From positions 124,001 to 188,000 of the forward strand of contig NZ_JAFBCY010000005.1 of the NCBI RefSeq assembly GCF_016907975.1: DNA of 64,000 bases. Reading direction: 5' to 3'. The notes under the pieces are model-generated. The model did no database searches. It saw only the letters and a program-made list of their open reading frames with translations, and was not told where the DNA came from. The DNA is from Methylopila capsulata (GTDB taxonomy: Bacteria; Pseudomonadota; Alphaproteobacteria; Rhizobiales; Methylopilaceae). Below are positions 54,110 to 62,306 of the stretch, piece after piece; the first letter of the stretch is position 1; the number at the start of each line of letters is the position of its first letter. Both the position numbers and the translations under genes were made by a program.

Positions 54110-57093
54110 TGGCTCAGCCGCACCGTTTGCCCCAGGGCGGCCGCGTCGACCGCGCGACGCCGATCCGCTTCAGCTTCGACGGCCGGACCATCGAGGGCTT
54201 CGCCGGCGACACCGTCGCCTCGGCGCTGCTCGCGAACGGCGTCCATCTCGTCGGCCGCTCGTTCAAGTACCACCGGCCGCGCGGAATCCTGACCCATGGC
54301 TCCGACGAGCCGAGCGCGCTGCTTCAGGTCGACCGCGGCCCGGGCAAGATCGACCCGAACAACCGCGCGACCGTTGTCGAGGCCCGCAACGGTCTGACGA
54401 CCTCCTCGCAGAACCGCTGGCCCTCGCTCGCCTTCGACGTCGGGGCGGTCAACGACCTGCTGTCGTCGGTGTTCGTGGCGGGCTTCTACTACAAGACCTT
54501 CATGTGGCCGCGATCGTTCTGGGACAAGGTCTACGAGCCGGTGATCCGGGCCGCCGCGGGCCTCGGCGTCGCGCCACAGGTCGCCGATCCGGACGCTTAC
54601 GCCAACCGGCACGCCCACTGCGACGTGCTGATCGTCGGCGCGGGTCCTGCAGGCCTTGCGGCGGCGCTCGCGGCGGCGAAATCGGGCAAGCGCGTCATCC
54701 TCGCCGACGAGCAGCCGGAGTTCGGCGGCTCGCTGCTGCACGACACGACGGCGACGATCGACGGCCAGAGCGCCGAGGCCTGGCGCATCGCGGCGATCGA
54801 AGAGCTCGACGGATACGAGACCGTCACGTTGCTGCCGCGCACGACGGCGTTCGGCTATTACAATCACAACCACGTGGCCCTGACGGAGCGCGTCACCGAC
54901 CACCGCGAGACCCCGGCCAAGGGCGCGCCGCGGGAGCGCCTGTGGCAGGTGCGCGCCGGCGAGGTGGTGCTCGCCACCGGCTCCCACGAGCGTCCGCTCG
55001 TCTTCGCCGACAACGATCGGCCGGGCGTGATGCTGGCCGAGAGCGTGCGCGTGTTCATCAACCGCTACGGCGTCGCGCCCGGCCGCCGCATCGTGTTCGT
55101 CACCAGCGGCGCCTCGGCCTACGCGGCGGCCGCCGACGCCAAGGCGGCGGGGCTCGAGGTCGTGATGGTCGACCTGCGGCCGGAGCGCGACTGCGGCCCG
55201 GAGGCCGCCGATCTGCGCCTGAAGGGCGTCGAGGTGCTGACCGGCCAGACCGTGATCGAGACCAAGGGCCGCAAACGCGTCGCTGGCCTCGTGGTCGCGC
55301 CCTGCGCGAACGGAACCGTGGGCGACCGCCGCGTCATCGCCTGCGACTGCGTCGGCATGTCGGGCGGCTGGACGCCCGCCGTCCACCTGTTCTCCCAGTC
55401 CCGCGGCAAGCTCGCCTACGACGAGGGCCGTGACGCCTTCCTGCCCGGCGTCTCGGCGCAGGCCGAGCGCTCCGTTGGCGCGGCGGCGGGCCTCTACGAC
55501 CTCGCGACCTGCCTCACCAGCGGCTACGCCGCGGGCGCGGCGGCGGCCGGCGTCGCCGGCGGACGCGCCTTCGCGGCGAGCCAGACGCCGACCGGCTTCA
55601 CCCCCGTCCGCGACCTGCCGACCGACGCGAACCCGGCGAAGGTGCGCGCCTTCGTCGACTTCCAGAACGACGTGACCGCGAAGGACCTGAAGCTCGCGAT
55701 GCGCGAGGGCTTTGAGTCGATCGAGCACGTCAAGCGCTACACCACGACGGGCATGGCGACCGACCAGGGCAAGACGTCGAACATGAACGCCCTCGGCATC
55801 GTGTCGAAGGCGCTCGGCCGGCCGCTGCCCGCGATCGGCACCACCACCTTCCGCCCGCCTTACACGCCCGTAACCTTCGGCGCGCTGGTCGGCCCGGCGC
55901 GCGACGCGCTGTTCGATCCGATCCGCACCACGCCGATCCACGAGTGGGCGGCGGAGCATGGCGCGGCGTTCGAGAACGTCGCGCTGTGGCGGCGCGCCTG
56001 GCATTTCGCCCGTCCCGGCGAGGACATGCACGCCGCGGTCGACCGCGAATGCCGGGCGGTGCGCGAGGGCGTCGGGATCTTCGACGCCTCGACGCTCGGC
56101 AAGATCGAGGTCGTCGGCCCCGACGCCGCCGAGTTCATGAACCGGATGTATGTGAACCCCTGGACCAAGCTCGGCGTCGGCCGCTGCCGCTACGGGCTGA
56201 TGCTGAAGGAGGACGGCTACATCCTGGACGACGGCGTCGTCGCAAGGATGGCCGAGGACCGCTTCCACGTGACGACCACCACCGGCGGCGCGCCGCGCGT
56301 GATGAACCACATGGAGGACTACCTCCAGACCGAGTGGCCGGATCTCGACGTCTTCCTCACCTCCACCACCGAACAGTGGGCGGTGATCGCGGTGCAGGGG
56401 CCGAGGGCGCGCGACGTGATCGCACCGCTGGTCTCCGGGATCGACCTCTCGAACGAGGCGTTCCCGCACATGTCTGTGCGCGAGGGCGCGATCTGCGGCG
56501 CGCCCTGCCGGCTGTTCCGCGTGTCCTTCACCGGCGACCTCGGGTTCGAAATCAACGTGCCGGCGGACTACGGCCGCGCGGTGTGGGAGGCGGTGTTCGC
56601 GGCCGGCGAGCCCTACGGAATCACGCCCTACGGCACCGAGGCGATGCACGTGCTGCGCGCCGAGAAGGGCTACATCATCGTCGGCCAGGAGACCGACGGC
56701 ACGGTGACGCCCGACGACGTCGGACTCGCCGGGATGATCGCCAAGGCCAAGAAGGACTTCGTCGGCAAGCGTTCGCTCGCCCGGCCCGACGTGGTCGCCG
56801 CCGGCCGCAAGCAGCTTGTCGGCCTCGCGACCGAGACCGCCGCGCTGGTGCTGGACGAGGGAGCGCAGATCGTGGCGGACCCGGGCGAGCCGATCCCGAT
56901 GACGATGCTCGGCCACGTCACATCGAGCTACTTCAGCGCCAACTGCGGCCGCTCGATCGCGCTCGCGCTCGTCGCCGACGGCCGCGCGCTCATGGGCCGG
57001 ACGCTGCACGTCACCACGCCGGCCGGCTTCGCGGCGGCGACCGTGTGCGATCCGGTGTTCTTCGACTCCGAGGGAGGGCGCATCCATGCTTGA
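54109..57093 (+). CDS. soxA: Sarcosine oxidase subunit alpha
   Basis: 994 residues. N-terminal ferredoxin-like part FSFDGRTIEGFAGDTVASAL, an FAD/NAD-binding dehydrogenase part with VLIVGAGPAGLAAALAAAKS, and a C-terminal aminomethyltransferase (GcvT-like) half that binds tetrahydrofolate and captures the methyl carbon (FDASTLGKIEVVGPDAAEFM, GDLGFEINVPADYG). Normal length. It overlaps soxG by 8 bases. Confidence 0.95.
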   Translation: MAQPHRLPQGGRVDRATPIRFSFDGRTIEGFAGDTVASALLANGVHLVGRSFKYHRPRGILTHGSDEPSALLQVDRGPGKIDPNNRATVVEARNGLTTSSQNRWPSLAFDVGAVNDLLSSVFVAGFYYKTFMWPRSFWDKVYEPVIRAAAGLGVAPQVADPDAYANRHAHCDVLIVGAGPAGLAAALAAAKSGKRVILADEQPEFGGSLLHDTTATIDGQSAEAWRIAAIEELDGYETVTLLPRTTAFGYYNHNHVALTERVTDHRETPAKGAPRERLWQVRAGEVVLATGSHERPLVFADNDRPGVMLAESVRVFINRYGVAPGRRIVFVTSGASAYAAAADAKAAGLEVVMVDLRPERDCGPEAADLRLKGVEVLTGQTVIETKGRKRVAGLVVAPCANGTVGDRRVIACDCVGMSGGWTPAVHLFSQSRGKLAYDEGRDAFLPGVSAQAERSVGAAAGLYDLATCLTSGYAAGAAAAGVAGGRAFAASQTPTGFTPVRDLPTDANPAKVRAFVDFQNDVTAKDLKLAMREGFESIEHVKRYTTTGMATDQGKTSNMNALGIVSKALGRPLPAIGTTTFRPPYTPVTFGALVGPARDALFDPIRTTPIHEWAAEHGAAFENVALWRRAWHFARPGEDMHAAVDRECRAVREGVGIFDASTLGKIEVVGPDAAEFMNRMYVNPWTKLGVGRCRYGLMLKEDGYILDDGVVARMAEDRFHVTTTTGGAPRVMNHMEDYLQTEWPDLDVFLTSTTEQWAVIAVQGPRARDVIAPLVSGIDLSNEAFPHMSVREGAICGAPCRLFRVSFTGDLGFEINVPADYGRAVWEAVFAAGEPYGITPYGTEAMHVLRAEKGYIIVGQETDGTVTPDDVGLAGMIAKAKKDFVGKRSLARPDVVAAGRKQLVGLATETAALVLDEGAQIVADPGEPIPMTMLGHVTSSYFSANCGRSIALALVADGRALMGRTLHVTTPAGFAAATVCDPVFFDSEGGRIHA

Positions 57094-57637
57094 CCGGAGC
57101 CTTGTCGCCCGCCGCGACCGCCCGCTGGGCGCCGCGCCCACCTCCAACGACCGCGCGCGCGTGGCGCCGGCGCCGGCCGGCGTCCGCCTGTCGCTGCGCG
57201 TTCGAGGGGCCGAGGGCCTGAGCTCTCTCGGCCTCGGGCTCGCGATCAACCGCATGTCCGCCGAGGGCGAGCGCTTCAGCGCGCGGCTCGGCCCCGACGA
57301 GTGGCTGCTGGGCGCGGGCGAAGCCGAGCTGGAGACGCTGGAGGGCGAGATCGCCGCGGCGCTCGGGGACCGGTTCCGCTCCGTCGTCGACGTCTCCCAC
57401 CGCAACGTCGCGGTCGAGATCGCGGGACCGGACGCCGCGTCCGCCCTCAACGCCGGCTGCCCGCTCGACCTCTCCGACGCCGCCTTCCCGGCGGGCTCGG
57501 CGACGCGCACTCTGCTGGGCAAGGCCGAGATCGTGCTGCTGCGGCCGACGGCCGAGCCGCTCTACCGGGTCGAATGCTGGCGCTCGTTCGCGACCTACGT
57601 CCACGGGTTTCTGGTCGAGGCCGCCCGCACGGCGTGA
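57086..57637 (+). CDS. soxG: Sarcosine oxidase subunit gamma
   Basis: 183 residues related to the GcvT/YgfZ fold: RLGPDEWLLGAGEAELETL, VVDVSHRNVAVEIAGPDAA and YRVECWRSFATYVHGFL. Completes the heterotetramer. Last gene of the sox operon; it overlaps soxA. Confidence 0.92.
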   Translation: MLDRSLVARRDRPLGAAPTSNDRARVAPAPAGVRLSLRVRGAEGLSSLGLGLAINRMSAEGERFSARLGPDEWLLGAGEAELETLEGEIAAALGDRFRSVVDVSHRNVAVEIAGPDAASALNAGCPLDLSDAAFPAGSATRTLLGKAEIVLLRPTAEPLYRVECWRSFATYVHGFLVEAARTA

Positions 57638-57798
57638 GGCGGGACGTCCAAGCCTCAGACGCGACGTCATCTCCCGGGCAAGTCGGGGATGACGGCTCAT
57701 TTGGCCCCGGCCACGACTTTTTTGCTGCAGCGCGGCACGCGCCCCATGTTTCGTCTAAGACTGAAGCCCACGCCGCTTCGCCGGAGAGACCCCGCCAC

Positions 57799-59154
57799 GT
57801 GATCAGCGCCTTCGATCTCTTCAAGATCGGCATCGGGCCGTCGAGCTCCCACACGGTCGGGCCCATGATCGCGGCGCGTAACTTCCGCATCCGGGCGGCG
57901 AAGCGCGGCGGCGTCGCGCGGCTGCGGGTGGAGATCTTCGGCTCGCTCGCCTGGACCGGCAAAGGCCACGGCACCGACATCGCGCTGTGCCTCGGATTCC
58001 TCGGCCACGAGCCCGCGACCGTCGATCCCGACCAGGTCGAGGCCCACATGGCCGCGCTGAGAAGCGCCAACAGCGTCCAGATCGGCCCCGCCCGCGTGGC
58101 GTTCGATCCCGCGGTCGACGTGATCTTCGAGATGAAGGAGCTGCTGCCGCTCCACACCAACGGCATGCGCTTCCGCGCCTACGACGCCGCCGGCGCCCTG
58201 GTCGACGAGCAGATCGCCTACTCGATCGGCGGCGGCTTCGTGGTGAGCGACGGCTCAACCGCCGCGGAATGCGCCGTCGTTTGGCCGCAGCCCTTCGCCA
58301 GCGGCGAGGAGCTGCTGAAGCTGTGCAAGACCACCGGGCTCTCGATCCCCGAACTGCAGCTCGCCAACGAGTGCGCGGCGCGGCCGCGCGCGCAGGTCGA
58401 GGCCGGGCTCGACGCCATCGCCGACGCCATGTTCGACTGCATCGAGCGCGGGCTGAAACAGGAGGGCATGCTGCCCGGCGGCCTGAAGGTTCGCCGGCGC
58501 GCCAGACGCCTGCACGAGACGCTGCAGCAGCGCGCGACCCTGAACCAGGGCCGCATGCCGCACGAGATCGTCGACTGGGTCAGCCTGTTCGCGCTCGCGG
58601 TGAACGAGGAGAACGCCTCCGGCGGCCGCGTCGTCACCGCGCCGACCAACGGCGCCGCCGGCATCGTGCCCGCCGTGCTGCGCTACCTCCGCGACTTCGG
58701 GCCGGACTGGTCGCGCGAGCGCTGCCGCGAGTTCCTGCTCACCGCCACCGCCATCGGCGGCCTGATCAAGCGCCGCGCCTCGATTTCCGGAGCGGAGGTC
58801 GGCTGCCAGGGCGAGGTCGGCTCGGCCGCCGCCATGGCCGCCGCCGCCCTCACCTCCGCGCTCGGCGGCAGCCCGGAGCAGATCGAAAACGCCGCCGAGA
58901 TCGCCATGGAGCATCACCTCGGCATGACCTGCGACCCGATCGGCGGGCTGGTCCAGATCCCCTGCATCGAGCGCAACGCCTTCGGCGCCAACAAGGCGAT
59001 CGTCGCCGCCTCGCTGTCGCTGCGCGGCGACGGCATCCACCGGGTCACGCTCGACGAGGTCATCGAGACCATGCGCCAGACCGGCGCCGACATGCAGGCC
59101 AAGTACAAGGAGACCTCGCAAGGGGGCCTGGCCGTCGCCGTGGCGGCGTGCTGA
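57799..59154 (+). CDS. sdaA: L-serine ammonia-lyase (4Fe-4S type)
   Basis: 451 residues from a GTG at 57799. One-chain bacterial serine dehydratase: an N-terminal beta-domain ([19 protein letters not shown]) and alpha-domain with the cluster cysteines in [18 protein letters not shown] and QIPCIERN. It deaminates serine to pyruvate without PLP. Following sox it completes the path glycine to serine (via GlyA, not here) to pyruvate, and it is also often GbdR-regulated. 161 bp separate it from soxG. Confidence 0.94.
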   Translation: MISAFDLFKIGIGPSSSHTVGPMIAARNFRIRAAKRGGVARLRVEIFGSLAWTGKGHGTDIALCLGFLGHEPATVDPDQVEAHMAALRSANSVQIGPARVAFDPAVDVIFEMKELLPLHTNGMRFRAYDAAGALVDEQIAYSIGGGFVVSDGSTAAECAVVWPQPFASGEELLKLCKTTGLSIPELQLANECAARPRAQVEAGLDAIADAMFDCIERGLKQEGMLPGGLKVRRRARRLHETLQQRATLNQGRMPHEIVDWVSLFALAVNEENASGGRVVTAPTNGAAGIVPAVLRYLRDFGPDWSRERCREFLLTATAIGGLIKRRASISGAEVGCQGEVGSAAAMAAAALTSALGGSPEQIENAAEIAMEHHLGMTCDPIGGLVQIPCIERNAFGANKAIVAASLSLRGDGIHRVTLDEVIETMRQTGADMQAKYKETSQGGLAVAVAAC

Positions 59155-59183
59155 GGGGGCGCGTTGCCCTCGCCATCCGGCTA

Positions 59184-59201
59184 ATGCATACTCATATGCA
59201 T
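59184..59201. promoter_or_regulatory. Inverted repeat over the hicA start, candidate HicB operator
   Basis: ATGCAT-ACTCAT-ATGCAT; the second arm covers the first two bases of the hicA ATG. Since HicB has a ribbon-helix-helix domain, autorepression through this site is plausible. Confidence 0.45.
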
Positions 59202-59388
59202 GGACAGCCGGTCAATCATTGCCGCGCTTCTGGCCGCCGGCTGGTTTGAGGCGAACAGGGTCGGAAGCCACGTCCAGTTCAAGCATCCGAAAAGGCCGGG
59301 GCGGGTGACGGTTCCGCATCCGAAGCGGAACCTGCCGCTCGGGACGCTGCGCTCGATCGAGAAGCAGTCAGGCCTGAAGCTGAGGTGA
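59200..59388 (+). CDS. hicA: HicA-family mRNA-interferase toxin
   Basis: 62 residues: a double-stranded-RNA-binding-like fold with the catalytic His in [14 protein letters not shown] and the block [18 protein letters not shown]. It cleaves mRNA when HicB is lost. It overlaps or abuts the antitoxin gene. Confidence 0.92.
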   Translation: MDSRSIIAALLAAGWFEANRVGSHVQFKHPKRPGRVTVPHPKRNLPLGTLRSIEKQSGLKLR

Positions 59389-59804
59389 GCCCCGTCATGC
59401 GCGACTACATCGCCCTGATCCACAAAGACGCGGACAGCGATTTCGGCGTCTCGTTTCCGGATCTTCCCGGCTGCGTCACCGCAGGAACGACGCTCGACGA
59501 GGCCCGCGCTCTCGCCCAAGAGGCGCTGGCGCTTCACCTGCAGGGAATGGCGGAGGACGGCGAGGCCGCGCCCGAGCCGTCCTCGCTCGAAGCCATCATG
59601 TCAGAGCGCGCGAACCGGGACGCGGTCGCCGCAGTCATCCCCGGCTCGAGGGGCGCCGCGAAGGCGATGCGCATCAGCGTCACCTTCCCCGAGGACGTGC
59701 TGGGCGAGGTCGACGCCTACGCCGAAGCCCACGGCTACACCCGCTCCGGCTTCTTGCAGGCCGCGGCGCGGCGCGCCATGCGCGAGGACGAGACCGCGGC
59801 GTAG
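59385..59804 (+). CDS. hicB: HicB-family antitoxin
   Basis: 139 residues from a GTG at 59385 overlapping the hicA stop (GTGA); an ATG at 59397 is the alternative. The N-terminal partial RNase H fold (YIALIHKDADSDFGVSFPDLPGC) masks HicA. A C-terminal ribbon-helix-helix (MRISVTFPEDVLGEVDAYAEAHGYT) should bind the operator. The pair sits between sdaA and gbcA, inside the catabolic region. Confidence 0.9.
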   Translation: MSPVMRDYIALIHKDADSDFGVSFPDLPGCVTAGTTLDEARALAQEALALHLQGMAEDGEAAPEPSSLEAIMSERANRDAVAAVIPGSRGAAKAMRISVTFPEDVLGEVDAYAEAHGYTRSGFLQAAARRAMREDETAA

Positions 59805-59919
59805 AGGCCCCTCGTCACCCACGTCGCCCCGCCGTCAGACAATGTCGCTCGGGGGACAGCGGGGCGTCGACCGCAGATCATAATCGCTCCAACAACGCGG
59901 TTCCTGCGGAGCTGGTCCG

Positions 59920-61179
59920 ATGCTCGACCTGCCGACGACGCCCCTGAAATCCCTGTTGAACGAACGCCTTCCCGGCCACAGTCTGCCCGCGCCGTTCTAT
60001 CTCAGCCCCGGCGTCTTCGCGGCCGACATGGAGCACATCTTCGCCAAGCACTGGATCTACGTCGGCGTCGAGCCGGACGTGCCGGAGCCGGGCGACGTCG
60101 CGATCTTCGACATCGGCCGGTATTCGATCGCCCTGGTGCGCGACGACGACGGCGAGGTCCGCGCCTTCCACAACGTTTGCCGCCACCGCGGCGCGCGGCT
60201 CGTCACCGACGAGAAGACCACCGTCGGCAACCTCGTCTGCCGCTACCACTCCTGGACCTACGACCTCACCGGCGCGCTGATCCACGCCGACCACATGGGG
60301 CCGACGTTTAAGCGCTCCTGCCACGGGCTGAAGCCGGTCCACATCCGCTCGCTCGAGGGCCTGCTGTTCGTCTGCCTCGCCGACGAGCCGCCGGCGGACT
60401 TCGACGAGATGGCCCGGCGCATGGGCCCCTACATCGCGCCCCACAATGTCCGGAACACCAAGGTCGCCCACCAGCACGACCTGATCGAGCCGGGCAACTG
60501 GAAGCTGACGATGGAGAACAACCGCGAGTGCTACCACTGCGGGACCAACCATCCCGAGCTGACGGTCCCGCTGTTCGCCTACGGCTTCGGCTTCGCGCCG
60601 GAGGAGATGGACGAGCACGACAGGGCGCAGGCCGAGCGCTACGGCTGCCTCGTCGACACCAATCATGCCGCCTGGGAGGCGGCGGGCCTACCCTCGCGCG
60701 AGATCGACGAGCTCGACACCATGGTGACGGGCTTCCGCACCGAGCGCCTGCCGCTCGACGGCGACGGCGAGAGCCACACGCTCGACACCAAGGCCGCCTG
60801 CCGCAAGCTGCTGGGCGACCTGCCTTCGGCCAAGCTCGGCGGGCTGTCGTTCTGGACGCAGCCGAACTCCTGGCACCACTTCCTGGCCGATCACATCGTG
60901 ACCTTCTCGGTGCTGCCGCTCGACGCCGAGCGCTCGCTGCTGCGGACCAAGTGGCTGGTGCACAAGGACGCGGTCGAGGGCGTGGACTACGACCTCGACA
61001 ACCTGATCGGCGTGTGGATGGCGACCAACCAGCAGGACAGCGACCTCGTGGGCCTGTGCCAGCACGGCGCGCGCAGCCCCGCCTACCAGCCCGGCCCCTA
61101 TTCGCCCAACACCGAGATGCTCGTCGACAAGTTCGTCAACTGGTACTGCGGCCGCATGGCCGCCCACGTGGGGCGGTGA
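59920..61179 (+). CDS. gbcA: Glycine betaine monooxygenase, Rieske oxygenase subunit
   Basis: 419 residues. Rieske cluster in CRHRGARLV and CRYHSWTYDL; mononuclear-iron ligands in ENNRECYHCGTNHPE and the following His. Removes one methyl from glycine betaine to give dimethylglycine and formaldehyde, receiving electrons from GbcB. Promoter region after hicB has 115 bp. Confidence 0.93.
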   Translation: MLDLPTTPLKSLLNERLPGHSLPAPFYLSPGVFAADMEHIFAKHWIYVGVEPDVPEPGDVAIFDIGRYSIALVRDDDGEVRAFHNVCRHRGARLVTDEKTTVGNLVCRYHSWTYDLTGALIHADHMGPTFKRSCHGLKPVHIRSLEGLLFVCLADEPPADFDEMARRMGPYIAPHNVRNTKVAHQHDLIEPGNWKLTMENNRECYHCGTNHPELTVPLFAYGFGFAPEEMDEHDRAQAERYGCLVDTNHAAWEAAGLPSREIDELDTMVTGFRTERLPLDGDGESHTLDTKAACRKLLGDLPSAKLGGLSFWTQPNSWHHFLADHIVTFSVLPLDAERSLLRTKWLVHKDAVEGVDYDLDNLIGVWMATNQQDSDLVGLCQHGARSPAYQPGPYSPNTEMLVDKFVNWYCGRMAAHVGR

Positions 61180-61184
61180 CGGCG

Positions 61185-62306
61185 ATGGACGCCGTCGCTC
61201 ACGTGAAAGAGCCGGCCGCCGTCCGGCTCGCCGCGCCCGCGGCGTGGGACGCCGAGGCCGACGACGCGCTGGTCTGCCGCGCGGTCCGCGCCGAGACCCA
61301 CGACGTGAAGACCTTCGTGTTCGCGGCGCGCGAACCGCGCCGCTTCTCGCACCAGCCCGGCCAGTTCCTCACCTTCGCCTTCGAGATCGCCGGGGAAACC
61401 GTCCACCGCTGCTACACCATCTCCTCCGCGCCGACGCGGCCGGACACGGTGGCGATCACGGTGAAGCGCGTTCCCGGCGGGCCGGTGTCGAACTGGCTGC
61501 ACGACACGGTGAAGCCGGGATCGATGGTCCGCGCGGTCGGCCCGATGGGCGACTTCTCCTGCTTCGCGCACCCCGCGCCCAAGTATCTGCTGCTGTCGGG
61601 CGGCTCGGGCGTCACGCCGATGATGGCGATGGCGCGCACCTTCCACGACCTCGCCGAGCCGCGCGACGTCGCCTTCGTGCACTCCGCGCGCACCCCCGCC
61701 GACATCGTGTTCCGCGACGAGCTGGAGCGCATGGCGGCGCTGGACGAGAGCTTCCGCTTCACGGCCGTCTGCGAGGGCGACGGGCCGGGCGAAGCCTGGG
61801 GCGGGTTCCGCGGGCGCCTCACGCTGCCGATGCTGGAGCTGATCGCGCCGGACTGGCGCGCGCGCGAGGTCTTCGTCTGCGGCCCCGCGCCTTACATGGC
61901 GGCGGTGAAGGCCATGCTGGCCGGCGCCGGCTTCGACATGGCCCGCCACCACGAGGAGAGCTTCGACTTCGAGGCGCTGTCGGTCGCGGACACGGAGGCC
62001 GTCGAGGCGGCCGAGGCCGAACTCGACGCGGCTCCGACCGTGCGCACCTTCCGGGTGGAGTTCGCCAAGACCAAGCGCGCGATCGACTGCCCGGAAGACC
62101 AGACGGTGCTGGACGTCGCCCGGAAACAGGGCGTCCGCCTGCCGTCGTCCTGCTCCAAGGGCCTCTGCGGCACCTGCAAGTCGAAGCTCATCTCCGGCAC
62201 GGTCGCGATGACGCACGCCGGCGGCATTCGCCAACGCGAGATCGACGCTGGGATGGCGCTGCTGTGCTGCTCGAAGCCGACCAGCGACCTGGTGGTTGAC
62301 CGATGA
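61185..62306 (+). CDS. gbcB: Glycine betaine monooxygenase, reductase subunit
   Basis: 373 residues from the ATG at 61185, 5 bases after gbcA. A ferredoxin-reductase part (HRCYTISSAPTRPDTVAITV for flavin; LLLSGGSGVTPMMAMAR for NAD(P)H) plus a C-terminal 2Fe-2S ferredoxin with the CSKGLCGTCKSK cluster loop and a final Cys. Passes electrons from NAD(P)H to GbcA. Overlaps dgcA (ATGA). Confidence 0.93.
   Translation: MDAVAHVKEPAAVRLAAPAAWDAEADDALVCRAVRAETHDVKTFVFAAREPRRFSHQPGQFLTFAFEIAGETVHRCYTISSAPTRPDTVAITVKRVPGGPVSNWLHDTVKPGSMVRAVGPMGDFSCFAHPAPKYLLLSGGSGVTPMMAMARTFHDLAEPRDVAFVHSARTPADIVFRDELERMAALDESFRFTAVCEGDGPGEAWGGFRGRLTLPMLELIAPDWRAREVFVCGPAPYMAAVKAMLAGAGFDMARHHEESFDFEALSVADTEAVEAAEAELDAAPTVRTFRVEFAKTKRAIDCPEDQTVLDVARKQGVRLPSSCSKGLCGTCKSKLISGTVAMTHAGGIRQREIDAGMALLCCSKPTSDLVVDR

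Noticed and set aside
54058..57522. Minus-strand open frame of about 1,150 codons opposite soxA
   Set aside because: Shadow of soxA; low-complexity R/A/D-rich translation and no homology features.
59200..59804. hicAB as evidence of a prophage
   Set aside because: No integrase, phage structural gene or attachment repeat nearby.
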